A stretch of 64,000 bases of DNA from Demequinaceae bacterium (GTDB taxonomy: Bacteria; Actinomycetota; Actinomycetes; Actinomycetales; Demequinaceae), in the NCBI GenBank assembly GCA_016933155.1, contig JAFGBM010000007.1, positions 62,001-126,000 of the forward strand, read 5' to 3'. Below are positions 48,431 through 56,840 of the stretch, one piece after another (within the stretch, counting starts at the first letter, position 1; the number at the start of each line of letters is the position of its first letter). The notes below the pieces were generated by a model. That model ran no database searches. It had not been told where the DNA came from and saw nothing but the letters and a program-made list of their open reading frames with translations. A program made the translations under genes and the position numbers.

Positions 48431-49977
48431 TTCGCGCTCCGACGGCCGAAGCGGTGCGCGGCCTGCACCTCAGCATCAGTCGACGAGGCTCCCTCCTCGC
48501 GAGGCGGTTCCGTCCCAAGGTCCTCAAGGCGTGCGGCAACATACCCTCCGAAGGTCGCCCCGCCGTTGTGCGCGAACTGCTCAATTGTCGCGGGGTGATA
48601 CCCGAGCGCCTCGGCGAGAATGGGCACGGGGGTTGTCTTGACCAGTTCCTCAAGTGTCCCGAGTCGAGCCGCCCGCACCGGGAAGAGGCCTCTAAGTCGA
48701 CCCCGGAGGTACGCCGAGTTGATGTGCGCACCGGGGTTCGCTCCACGGAACACCCATGCAGTGCTGGGGTGTGCTGCGGTATTGCATCGCCGGGCTTGAT
48801 CCGCAAGCTCTCGGAGGGGCTCGTCAAGCGGAGCCGGAAGTCGAAGCCGCTCGGTCCCCAACTTGACTGTCACTGCTTCTTCCGTGATGACCACAGCGTC
48901 CCACCTGAGTCGAGCGACGTGCTCAATCCGTTGGCCCAGAATGATCACGAAGACGGCAGCCAGACGATCGCGAGGGCTGACGGCGCGCGGGTGGAGCACG
49001 GTGGAGATGACCTCTTGCTGTTCTTGGACGCTTAGTCTGCGTGCAGTGCCGCGGCGATGCGGGTATACCTTGAGGTCCACCGAGACCAGGCGGGCTCGCT
49101 TGGCCCAGCCGAGGAACCGTTCCACAATCTGGCGTGTCGAGCTGCCACCGGCCTGCCACTCGTCTACGTCAGCCTGGCACGCCTCCCCAAGACTCGAATT
49201 GCGTTCGAACGCAAGCCAGACGAGGAAGTCAATGGCGACCGTGACTGTCTGCTTGGACCTGAGGAACGCGCTCTCGGAGACTGCCTCCATCGCATTCATG
49301 CGCCGCAGAAGGTGCCACCGAATGTACTGCGTAATCGCATCGCGTTGAGGTCCCTCGGGGAGGCGCAGGACGGCGGTCTCGGACCACCTCTTGAACAGCT
49401 CGAGCCGCTCGTCGCGGCGCGGCAACGCGCCGTGCTCGACGAGGAGCCCGCGCACGTACTCGCGGGTGCGCGACTCTGGGAGGCGATCGACGTGGTTGTG
49501 CGAAAGGTTGGGACTGGCCACGAGTTCCCGGAGGAAGGCGACGACGTGGGGCTGATTGATCCATGTGAGCCCACTGTTTGCGCGATCCATCGCCTTGAGT
49601 GCACGAGCCAGGGGGAGTAGGGGAGTAGGGGTCATTCCGGTGACCGGGTGAGCCAACTGGCGATCGACCCGTTCGGCCAGGGTGCACCTCCAACATCGAC
49701 CGCGGGAGTGAAGCTCGGCCTCCGCCCCACACTGGACGCAGTCCACGTTGAGCCTGACCCCGGAGCACTTCCGGCACGACGGAAGCCCGTTCACGCGACC
49801 CGGCAGTACCCCTTCGTGTCCGCAAGCGCAAAGCCCCAGAGTCCGTTTCGCGGCCATGTAGCAGTAGGTGCATATTCGACCTTCCGACCAGGTCGCCGAA
49901 AGCTGATAGTGGCCTCCACAGCGGGCGCAGGGATCCGGATGCGCCCCGGGGTCACCCGGAGGGCGCGGCCTACTCAT
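48427..49977 (-). CDS. Zinc-ribbon tyrosine-recombinase-like protein
   Basis: 516 aa. The first 100 residues hold twelve Cys in CxxC-type pairs (17/20, 36/39, 50/52, 68/71, 80/83, 95/98), enough for about three zinc ribbons. The rest follows the helical layout of phage integrases: VTVAIDFLVWLAFER as core-binding part, then RLAAVFVIILGQRIEHVARLRW as the catalytic-Arg helix. The usual HxxR and LGH motifs are degraded to RLGTLEE and LGYH near the C terminus, with YVAAR as the possible Tyr region. It may be an inactive partner or DNA-binding accessory of the upstream recombinase. It overlaps its neighbours by 8 and 4 bp. Confidence 0.7.
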   Translation of the reverse strand: MSRPRPPGDPGAHPDPCARCGGHYQLSATWSEGRICTYCYMAAKRTLGLCACGHEGVLPGRVNGLPSCRKCSGVRLNVDCVQCGAEAELHSRGRCWRCTLAERVDRQLAHPVTGMTPTPLLPLARALKAMDRANSGLTWINQPHVVAFLRELVASPNLSHNHVDRLPESRTREYVRGLLVEHGALPRRDERLELFKRWSETAVLRLPEGPQRDAITQYIRWHLLRRMNAMEAVSESAFLRSKQTVTVAIDFLVWLAFERNSSLGEACQADVDEWQAGGSSTRQIVERFLGWAKRARLVSVDLKVYPHRRGTARRLSVQEQQEVISTVLHPRAVSPRDRLAAVFVIILGQRIEHVARLRWDAVVITEEAVTVKLGTERLRLPAPLDEPLRELADQARRCNTAAHPSTAWVFRGANPGAHINSAYLRGRLRGLFPVRAARLGTLEELVKTTPVPILAEALGYHPATIEQFAHNGGATFGGYVAARLEDLGTEPPREEGASSTDAEVQAAHRFGRRSAN

Positions 49978-50323
49978 TCTCCTTCTTGGGGACTAGATGT
50001 ATCCGACGGGCAATGGGATCGCCCGGTGTGACGCCGAGGTCCTCACTCCGCGCCGGCGCATTCGCGGTGGCCGCCGAACGCATTTCGACGTATGGCTCGA
50101 AGAGGTCGTTCGGGGTGCACTCAAGCGCATCACAAAGCGCCGCGAAGACCGGGGCGGGGATGCGCTCGGGGGTTGACGTCACAAGGCGATAGATCTGAGC
50201 CTCGGAGAGGCTGATACCCCTCGCTCGGAGGAGCGGCACGAGATCCGTTGTCTTCCACAGGTTGCGACTCCCCATCACTTGGCGAAGGTTCCAGCGGTAT
50301 CCAATTCGTCTCTGCTCACTCAT
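49970..50323 (-). CDS. XRE/Cro-type HTH regulator
   Basis: 117 aa. The HTH lies about residues 12-75: LRQVMGSRNLWKTTDLVPLL, then GISLSEAQIYRLVTS, ending in FAALCDALECTPNDLFEPYV. That ending is typical of Cro/C1-type proteins. The C-terminal ~40 residues are variable. It is nested between the two recombinase genes with 8-bp overlaps. It may repress the recombinase promoter or, like C proteins, time expression of the methylase and nuclease. Confidence 0.85.
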   Translation of the reverse strand: MSEQRRIGYRWNLRQVMGSRNLWKTTDLVPLLRARGISLSEAQIYRLVTSTPERIPAPVFAALCDALECTPNDLFEPYVEMRSAATANAPARSEDLGVTPGDPIARRIHLVPKKENE

Positions 50324-51467
50324 CGATTTCCTCCGAACTCGGCGATAGGCGCCGCTCGATCATCTGCTGGATCGATCGCTGTTTGAAGTCCGACGACACG
50401 GACGTGTAGAGAGCCGTTGTCGATGAGTTCTTGTGGCCCACCTGGAGTTGGACGAACGTCGGGTCGTAGCCCGCCTCCAACTGGTGCGTGACGTGGGAGT
50501 GCCGCAGACAGTGAAGACCTAGCCCCGACGGCAGGCCTGCAAGCGCCCGAAATGACGTGAACGACGCCCCGAGACTGTTTGGCGTGATGATCGCATCTCG
50601 TTCGCTCGGCCACAAAGCGGCGGACCGAGCGGACGTCGCGAATCGTCCGCGTCCCAGGGGGCTTGTCCAGTACTCCAGCAGCGGAACCACCCAATCGAAT
50701 TCCGGGCTGGTGAGTACGGTGCGACGTCGAGGACCCGACCCTGCAGTGCCCTTGGCCCACCTAACCTGGAGAGCGCCGAATCGACCATATTGAGGCACGT
50801 GGGGGTTCGGGCCGAAGTCGTGCAACTCGAGCTTCGCGAGTTCTTGGCGTCGCAAGCCATATGCGTAGGCGACCTTGAACGCGATCGAATCCCGAAGTGC
50901 TGGCAGCCATCGCTTGGAACCCTCTGCGTATTCCGCATCGACGAAGTCATCCACGCAGTCAAACAGCGTCTGGAGTTCCGACTTCGTGAATGAACGGCGC
51001 TTGGGAGGAACTGCGTCGTCGGCCGTGTGATGCGGGGAGTTCCATTCGAAACAGATCTGTACGGGGACATCCCCGAAGGTTCGGTCGCACAGCGCAACCC
51101 AGCCATAGCGACTGTCGGCGACGTAGCCACAGAACATCCCGATCGCGTTGCTGTAGGAACGCAGCGTCGTGAGACTCAGAGCATCGCCACCTCGGCCGCG
51201 GAGCGTAGCCAAGTACGACTCGATGTCTTCGAAGTTCCACTTCCAGGGATACTCGTTGGTGAAGGACTGGAACCTGGTGACCACCGCGCAGCGTCCCGAG
51301 ATGGTCCCTACCGTCAGCCCTCGTGCAAGCATCTGAGTGCGCCATCCATCGACCATCGCATCGAACACGCGGTCCTCAGCGCGAAACAGCGCGATGTCGG
51401 GATCAGCAAGAAGCACCGGAACTCGACCCGGGATCTCCGCCATAGGAAGATCATAGCGTGGAATCAA
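50316..51467 (-). CDS. Tyrosine recombinase / integrase
   Basis: Phage-integrase family. Catalytic set seen: Arg in AYGLRRQELAKL, Lys in RWAKGTAG, HxxR in LHCLRHSHVTH, His in VGHKNSST, and Tyr in TALYTSV. An N-terminal SAM-like core-binding domain spans about residues 35-130. TTG 51467 gives 383 aa. I favour ATG 51443 (375 aa), 6 nt after a TATGAT box, as a leaderless start. First gene of the island operon. Confidence 0.92.
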   Translation of the reverse strand: MIPRYDLPMAEIPGRVPVLLADPDIALFRAEDRVFDAMVDGWRTQMLARGLTVGTISGRCAVVTRFQSFTNEYPWKWNFEDIESYLATLRGRGGDALSLTTLRSYSNAIGMFCGYVADSRYGWVALCDRTFGDVPVQICFEWNSPHHTADDAVPPKRRSFTKSELQTLFDCVDDFVDAEYAEGSKRWLPALRDSIAFKVAYAYGLRRQELAKLELHDFGPNPHVPQYGRFGALQVRWAKGTAGSGPRRRTVLTSPEFDWVVPLLEYWTSPLGRGRFATSARSAALWPSERDAIITPNSLGASFTSFRALAGLPSGLGLHCLRHSHVTHQLEAGYDPTFVQLQVGHKNSSTTALYTSVSSDFKQRSIQQMIERRLSPSSEEIDE

Positions 51468-51480
51468 TCAGTCAGTGCAA
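51450..51480 (-). promoter_or_regulatory. Promoter of island operon (TTGCAC-N19-TATGAT), leaderless
   Basis: On the minus strand TTGCAC (51480-51475), 19 nt, TATGAT (51455-51450), 6 nt, ATG 51443. It would drive the recombinase and, through coupling, the whole cassette. Confidence 0.5.
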
Positions 51481-51723
51481 GTCCCCATCGTCAACCAGGG
51501 ATTTCGCAACTCCGAGGAGGCTCCGCCTCGGGCGCGCACTGCGGCTCCACGCGGATCTACCAGGGCAAACGCGCCATCGTCGACGCATTGGAGTTCTTGC
51601 ATCTGCTGCAACTCCCATTAGTTGAACGCCGATAATGTACATTATGTCAGATAGAGTGACAGACAAGGCCGACCACCGTGGCGACGCCTACCTGATCCCC
51701 ACTTCCCCAGAAGCGAGTGCCGC
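51481..51723 (+). other. Right flank of island: hairpin, AT-rich palindrome, possible gene remnant
   Basis: CCGAGG (51512-51517) and CCTCGG (51526-51531) form a hairpin. TAATGTACATTA (51633-51644) is a perfect 12-bp palindrome and may be an operator or recombinase site. On the plus strand a frame ending at TAA 51633-51635 reads like the tail of a protein (IYQGKRAIVDALEFLHLLQL), possibly a gene remnant. A 27-codon frame starts at 51644 and is too short to call. Confidence 0.4.
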
Positions 51724-51933
51724 CTAGTTCAGAATGTTTGACACCAGAGTCGCTCCGAGTCCAAGTATCGCTCCAATCACCAATCCGACCACGACGGCGA
51801 CGCCGACGACCCCTGTGGTGAAGAACGTCAGCCCGGAGAACAGAGAGCCAACGGGATTCACGTATCGGTGGTTGTCGTCCAAGGGCTCGAGTTCGCCAAA
51901 GAGAAAGCCGTCATTCGATTCCCGACTTCCCAT
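51724..51933 (-). CDS. Small membrane protein, hypothetical
   Basis: 69 aa. A polar N terminus is followed by a long hydrophobic stretch (about residues 30-66) rich in Gly and Val (GVVGVAVVVGLVIGAILGLG), enough for one or two membrane helices. GGGAAGAGA lies a short distance before the ATG. No family recognised. It lies on the core side of the island border. Confidence 0.5.
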   Translation of the reverse strand: MGSRESNDGFLFGELEPLDDNHRYVNPVGSLFSGLTFFTTGVVGVAVVVGLVIGAILGLGATLVSNILN

Positions 51934-52023
51934 GGAGTTCTCTTCCCGACCATCTGCATGAATGGTCCAACCCCTTGAACGAGTTGGGGTCCGGATTCAT
52001 TTCCAGGACAAGCGAGGATGGCT

Positions 52024-52557
52024 CTAGGCGTCCGCCTGAGCGGGTTGCCCTTCTGTTGACTCGGCCTTGGCCTTCGAGAGCTCGGCTCCGATCTCACGGG
52101 CCCAGTTCTTCACCAGGCCCCACTCGCGATAGTCGCCCACGGACGCCTTCAGGCCCCGGATGATCGCCCTCTCACCGGCGTTCAGGCGTTCAGAGTTGAG
52201 ACAGCCGGAGAACGCGCCGTGGCCCTTGGCTTGAACGACCTCGGCGAGGGACTCCCCCTCCCCCACTGCCTCGGCCGGCCGGGGTGGAAGCCCGACGGGC
52301 CCGCTGGAGAAGAGCCAAACGGGCTTGCCACGCAACTCATCTACGTGGGAATGGACGAGTTCGCTGGCATCGCGGCGCCAGAAGCCTCCGTAGAGGGCGC
52401 TTCCGATGACGAAGGCATCATAGGGTTCGACGGTCTCGACGTCCTTGGCATCGAGGCACTCGGCTTCGCATCCGAAGTCGCTGATCACCGTGGCGATCGC
52501 CTGAGCGATCTCACGGGTGGCACCATATTTGGAGCCGACGGCGACAAGGACCTTCAC
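52024..52557 (-). CDS. Flavodoxin-domain protein (HemG/protoporphyrinogen-oxidase-like)
   Basis: GTG 52557 is preceded by GGAGG at 5 nt and begins the flavodoxin fold with VKVLVAVGSKYGATREIAQ (the FMN phosphate loop). YDAFVIGSALYGGFWRRDA and WLFSSGPVGLPP follow. 177 aa. This matches flavodoxin-domain proteins annotated as menaquinone-dependent protoporphyrinogen oxidases. The redox partner here is unknown. Confidence 0.8.
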   Translation of the reverse strand: MKVLVAVGSKYGATREIAQAIATVISDFGCEAECLDAKDVETVEPYDAFVIGSALYGGFWRRDASELVHSHVDELRGKPVWLFSSGPVGLPPRPAEAVGEGESLAEVVQAKGHGAFSGCLNSERLNAGERAIIRGLKASVGDYREWGLVKNWAREIGAELSKAKAESTEGQPAQADA

Positions 52558-52643
52558 GGGGGCCTCCTTCGGATGCCTTCCATAGTCCCCCACAAGGGGC
52601 GGAAGGCGAGAGGACGAAGGTCCCTAGGAGAGTAATGACCCAA

Positions 52644-55600
52644 TTACTGCACGACGACGACGAGGTCGCCGCCCGTGAGGGTTTCGGTTCCGTGGATCAG
52701 GACGCGCATGACCTTGCCCGCGATGGGGGTGGTGATCGCGGCCTCCATCTTCATGGCTTCGATCGTCGCGACGGTGTCACCGGCCGCCACGACGGCCCCC
52801 AACTCGACGGCCGAGGTCACGGCCCCGGCGAAGGGTGCGGCGACTTCACCCTTGACGTTCGGGTCGGCCTTCTCCCTGGTGATCGCGACGACGGCGGCCG
52901 CCTCGTCCCGCACGGTCACCGGCCGGATCTGTCCGTTGTAGTTGAACATCGCGGTCCGGTTGCCGTGGTCGTCGATCTGCCCCATGGCCTCGAGGCTGAT
53001 GAGGAGGCGCACGCCCTTCGCCGGGTCGATCGTGACTTCCTCGCCGTTCCCGACGGTCATGCCGTACAGGTAGTGGAACGTGTCGATGACGGAGATGTCC
53101 CCGTACTTCTCCACCGACTCCGCGTGCTCCTTGGATGGGCCGGGGAACAGCAGGTGGTTGAGGCGATTCCGGCGTTTCTTGCCCGACTTCGCGAGGGCCT
53201 GCTTGTCGTCCTTCGTCAGATTTACGATCTTGGACGCGGGCTTCCGGCCCTGGAGGGCATTCGTCCGGAAGGGCTCGGGCCAACCACCGGGCGGGTCCCC
53301 GAGCTCGCCCTCAAGGAAGCCGATGACGCTGGCAGGGAGGTCATAGGACGAGGGGTCCTTCTCGAACTCGGCCGGGTCCGCCCCAGCCCCGACCAACTGA
53401 AGAGCCAGATCCCCGACGACCTTCGAGGACGGGGTCACCTTGACGAGCCGACCAAGGATCTTGTCGGCGGCGGCGTACATGTCCTCGATCTCTTCGAACC
53501 TCTCCCCCAGTCCGAGGGAAATGGCCTGCTGGCGCAGGTTGGACAGCTGTCCTCCCGGGATCTCGTGATGGTACACACGGCCGGTCGGTCCGGGCAAGCC
53601 GGACTCGAAGGGGGCGTAGAGGCGCCTCACGCTCTCCCAATAGGGCTCGAGGTCTTGGACGTTCTTGAGCGAGATCCCCGTGTCCCGCGGGGTGTGCTCC
53701 AGGGCGGCCACAAGGGCGCTCATGGGCGGTTGGGATGTCGTCCCCGCCATGGAGGCGCTGGCCACGTCGACCACGTCGACCCCGGCATCGGAGGCCGCCA
53801 GAAGCGTCGCCAGTTGGCCTCCGGGGGTGTCGTGGGTGTGCAGGTGGACCGGGACGTCGAATCGCTCCCTGAGAGCCGTGACGAGGGCGTGGGCGGCTGG
53901 CGCGCGCAGGAGTCCCGCCATGTCCTTGATCGCGAGGATGTGGGCCCCGGCCTTGACGAGGGAGTCGGCGAGCCGGAGGTAGTAGTCGAGCGTGTAGAGC
54001 TTTTCGTCCGGATCGGTGAGGTTGGCGGTGTAGCAGAGGGCCGCCTCCGCGATCGCCGTGCCGGTCTCCCGGACGGCCTCGATCGCGGGCCTCATCTGCT
54101 CGACGTCGTTGAGCGAATCGAAGATCCGGAAGATGTCGATCCCCGTTTCGGTCGCCTCATGGACGAACGCGTGGGTTACCTCCTCCGGGTAGGGCGTGTA
54201 GCCGACGGTGTTCCGGCCTCGGAGGAGCATCTGCAGGGGGATGTTGGGCATGGCCTCCCGGAGGGCGGCCAGCCGGTCCCAGGGGTCCTCGTGGAGGAAG
54301 CGGAGGGCGACGTCGTAGGTGGCCCCTCCCCAGGCTTCCATGGACAGCAACTCCGGTGTCATCCGGGAGACGTGGGCCGCCGCCCGGAGGAGGTCGTAGG
54401 TCCTGACACGGGTCGCAAGCAGGCTCTGGTGGGCGTCCCGGAAGGTCGTCTCCGTGACGGCAAGGGGTTTCTGGGCCCGGAGCGCAGCCGCGAATCCCTC
54501 GGGGCCGAGTTCGAGGAGGCGTTGACGTGCCCCCGGGGCCGGACTGGAGTTCAGGTTGATCTCGGGCAACTTGCGAGAGGGGTGGATGGGCTCCTCGGGA
54601 GGCTCCCCGTTCGGCCGGTTGATCGTGTTGTACGCGAGGAGGGTTAGGAGCTTGGTGGGCTGATCGGTGTTGGACGTCGCCGTCAGCAAGTCGGGACGCT
54701 CGTCGATGAAGGACGTCGTCACGCCCCCCCGCTTGAAGTCCGGGTTGGACATGACCCCCATGAGGAAGGGGATGTTCGTCGTCACTCCGCTGATGCGGAA
54801 CTCCGCGAGGGCTCGTCGGGCTCGCGTGACGGCTTGGCGGAAGTCCCGACCTCGCGCGGTCAGTTTGACGAGCAGGGAGTCGAAGTGGCCGGTGACCTGT
54901 CCTCCCGTCATCCCGGTGGCGCCATCGAGCCGGATTCCCGCCCCCCCGGGAGAGCGATAGGCCGTGATCCGACCCGTGTCCGGGACGAATCCGTTCGAGG
55001 GATCCTCGGTCGTGACGCGGTTCTGGATAGCGAACCCGGTCACCTCGACGGCATCCTGTCGGATCCCGATCTCCTCGAGGGTCTCACCCTGGGCGATCCG
55101 CATCTGAGACGTGACGAGGTCGACGCCCGTCACCTCCTCGGTGACGGTGTGTTCCACCTGGATTCGGGGGTTGATCTCGATGAAGACGTGGCTTCCAGCC
55201 CTCTCCCCCACCGTGTCCACGAGGAACTCCACCGTGCCGGCGTTGACGTACCCCAGGTGTTTGGCGAAGGCGACGGCGTCGCGGTGGAGGGCGTCCCTGA
55301 TGGCGGTATCGAGGTTTGGGGCTGGGGCGATCTCGATGACCTTCTGATGGCGCCGCTGAACCGAGCAGTCTCTCTCGTGGAGGTGGACGATGTTCCCCTG
55401 GACGTCGCCGAGGATCTGCACCTCGATGTGGCGGGGGGCGAGTACGGCCTGCTCCAGGAACACGGTCGGGTCTCCGAAGGCGCTATCCGCCTCACGCATG
55501 GCCGCGGCCAGGCCCTCGGCCAGGTCCTCGGCCGTTTCTATGCGCCTCATCCCCCGGCCTCCCCCTCCGGCGACGGCCTTGACGAAGATGGGATAGCCGA

Positions 55601-56051
55601 TTTCCGCTGCCCATTTGGTGAGGGCCTTGGGATCGCGGGAGGGTTCGGACGATTCAAGCACGGGAAGCCCCGCCGCCCTCGCCGCCTTCAAGGCGGCGAC
55701 CTTGTCCCCCGCCCTGGCCAAGACCTCGGGCGGGGGGCCGATGAACACGAGGCCCTCGTCCCGGCACCGTTGCGCGAATTCGACGTTTTCGGCGAGGAAC
55801 CCATATCCCGGGTAGACGGCATCCGCTCCGGACAGCCGCGCGACCCGGACGATCTCATCGGCGTCCAGATAGGCGCGGACGGGATGGCCTATATCGCCGA
55901 TCTGGTAGGCCTCGTCTGCCTTGAGCCGGTGCTCCGACATGCGGTCCTCGTGGGGGAAGACCGCAACGGTTTTAAGGCCCAGTTCGTAGGCAGCGCGGAA
56001 AGCTCGGACGGCAATCTCCGACCGGTTGGCTACGAGAACCTTGTGGAACAC
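52644..56051 (-). CDS. pyc: Pyruvate carboxylase
   Basis: Anaplerotic, biotin-dependent formation of oxaloacetate from pyruvate. Biotin carboxylase domain (about 1-450; VKAVAGGGGRGM, EINPRIQVEHTVTEE), carboxyltransferase domain (about 530-810; TTFRDAHQSLLATR, LRGRNTVGYTPYPEEV), PC_OADA region, and C-terminal biotinyl domain with EAMKMEA and biotinylated Lys1101. 1135 aa is full length. GTG start follows GAAGGGA. Confidence 0.97.
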   Translation of the reverse strand: MFHKVLVANRSEIAVRAFRAAYELGLKTVAVFPHEDRMSEHRLKADEAYQIGDIGHPVRAYLDADEIVRVARLSGADAVYPGYGFLAENVEFAQRCRDEGLVFIGPPPEVLARAGDKVAALKAARAAGLPVLESSEPSRDPKALTKWAAEIGYPIFVKAVAGGGGRGMRRIETAEDLAEGLAAAMREADSAFGDPTVFLEQAVLAPRHIEVQILGDVQGNIVHLHERDCSVQRRHQKVIEIAPAPNLDTAIRDALHRDAVAFAKHLGYVNAGTVEFLVDTVGERAGSHVFIEINPRIQVEHTVTEEVTGVDLVTSQMRIAQGETLEEIGIRQDAVEVTGFAIQNRVTTEDPSNGFVPDTGRITAYRSPGGAGIRLDGATGMTGGQVTGHFDSLLVKLTARGRDFRQAVTRARRALAEFRISGVTTNIPFLMGVMSNPDFKRGGVTTSFIDERPDLLTATSNTDQPTKLLTLLAYNTINRPNGEPPEEPIHPSRKLPEINLNSSPAPGARQRLLELGPEGFAAALRAQKPLAVTETTFRDAHQSLLATRVRTYDLLRAAAHVSRMTPELLSMEAWGGATYDVALRFLHEDPWDRLAALREAMPNIPLQMLLRGRNTVGYTPYPEEVTHAFVHEATETGIDIFRIFDSLNDVEQMRPAIEAVRETGTAIAEAALCYTANLTDPDEKLYTLDYYLRLADSLVKAGAHILAIKDMAGLLRAPAAHALVTALRERFDVPVHLHTHDTPGGQLATLLAASDAGVDVVDVASASMAGTTSQPPMSALVAALEHTPRDTGISLKNVQDLEPYWESVRRLYAPFESGLPGPTGRVYHHEIPGGQLSNLRQQAISLGLGERFEEIEDMYAAADKILGRLVKVTPSSKVVGDLALQLVGAGADPAEFEKDPSSYDLPASVIGFLEGELGDPPGGWPEPFRTNALQGRKPASKIVNLTKDDKQALAKSGKKRRNRLNHLLFPGPSKEHAESVEKYGDISVIDTFHYLYGMTVGNGEEVTIDPAKGVRLLISLEAMGQIDDHGNRTAMFNYNGQIRPVTVRDEAAAVVAITREKADPNVKGEVAAPFAGAVTSAVELGAVVAAGDTVATIEAMKMEAAITTPIAGKVMRVLIHGTETLTGGDLVVVVQ

Positions 56052-56131
56052 GTGAGTCCCTTCGACGTTGGCACTATCCTGCCAGGTTTCGACGGGGCTT
56101 GGCCCAGCCAGAGGCGGAAGACGGGGGTGGG

Positions 56132-56707
56132 CTAGCTCGCGTGGGAGCGGGCTTGGCGGCGTGCGGCCAACTCGTCAACCACCCCTGAGTGGTCGACGGA
56201 AGGGCCGGAAGGGCTCTCCACGGGAAGTGAGGCAAGCGACCCCTCGAGTTCTCTCCACACTTTGCCGAGGGCGATCCCGAAGACCCCCTGGCCGCCCTGG
56301 ACCAGGTCGATGACCTCGTCGTCCGACGTGCATTCGTACACCGATGCACCGTCGCTCATGAGGGTGATGCGGGAGAGATCCTCGACCCCGCGTTCCCTCA
56401 GGTGTTCGACGGCCGAACGAATCTGCTGGAGCGACACTCCGGAGTCGAGAAGTCTCTTGACGACGCGGAGGACGAGAACGTCACGGAAACCGTATAGGCG
56501 CTGGGTGCCGGATCCGGTGGCTTCCCGGACCGTGGGCTCCACGAGTCCTGTGCGAGCCCAGTAGTCCAGTTGCCGGTAGGTGATGCCAGCGGCCCGACAG
56601 GCCGTCGGTCCCCGATACCCCGACTCTTCGTCCAGTTTGGCTAGCCCGTCAGTGAAGAGAACGCCCTGATCGGGGCGGGAACCCCCGTCAGAATCCGTGC
56701 CTGCCAT
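56132..56707 (-). CDS. MerR-family transcriptional regulator
   Basis: Start at ATG 56707, preceded by AAGGAGAG (191 aa); an upstream ATG at 56749 is less likely. The MerR HTH spans about residues 28-95: CRAAGITYRQLDYWARTGLV then GTQRLYGFRDVLVLRVVKRL. The C-terminal part lacks metal-binding Cys. It matches the second MerR protein downstream of garA in actinobacteria (Rv1830-like). Confidence 0.88.
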   Translation of the reverse strand: MAGTDSDGGSRPDQGVLFTDGLAKLDEESGYRGPTACRAAGITYRQLDYWARTGLVEPTVREATGSGTQRLYGFRDVLVLRVVKRLLDSGVSLQQIRSAVEHLRERGVEDLSRITLMSDGASVYECTSDDEVIDLVQGGQGVFGIALGKVWRELEGSLASLPVESPSGPSVDHSGVVDELAARRQARSHAS

Positions 56708-56840
56708 GGCGCTCTCCTTGACTTCCCGGCACGCCCCAAGGGAGCGCATCGATCACCGTGTACGCCCAGGGTATCGCGTCCCGGCCGATGCGTCGTGAAG
56801 CCTCACCGCTCTAGTGGATCGGCGTGTCGCACCCGTCACA

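Larger units (their letters stand above)
40609..51480 (-). mobile_element. Accessory island: recombinase module plus methyltransferase/ATPase/helicase-nuclease cassette
   Basis: All nine coding regions run on the minus strand and most junctions overlap or have gaps under 10 bp; the exceptions are 77 bp (methyltransferase-ATPase), 52 bp, and 9 bp. It starts with a tyrosine recombinase, XRE regulator and zinc-ribbon recombinase-like gene, and ends with unrecognised genes. Composition is visibly less GC-rich than the core genes on both sides. Limits are approximate: I could not identify att repeats or a target tRNA. Mobility is inferred from the recombinase and composition. Confidence 0.65.

Noticed and set aside
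40609-51723. att direct repeats or a target tRNA flanking the island
   Set aside because: Only short chance matches were seen when comparing the two flanks by eye, and no tRNA-like sequence. A sister genome without the island is needed.
51644-51727. 27-codon plus-strand frame starting inside the AT palindrome
   Set aside because: Too short, without a clear promoter or Shine-Dalgarno or recognisable family. Mentioned only as a possible truncated gene start.
52635-56135. Long plus-strand frames (670 and 433 codons) opposite pyruvate carboxylase
   Set aside because: They are antisense to a full-length pyc with every domain intact, and their His/Arg/Gly/Asp-rich composition is the usual shadow of GC-rich coding DNA.
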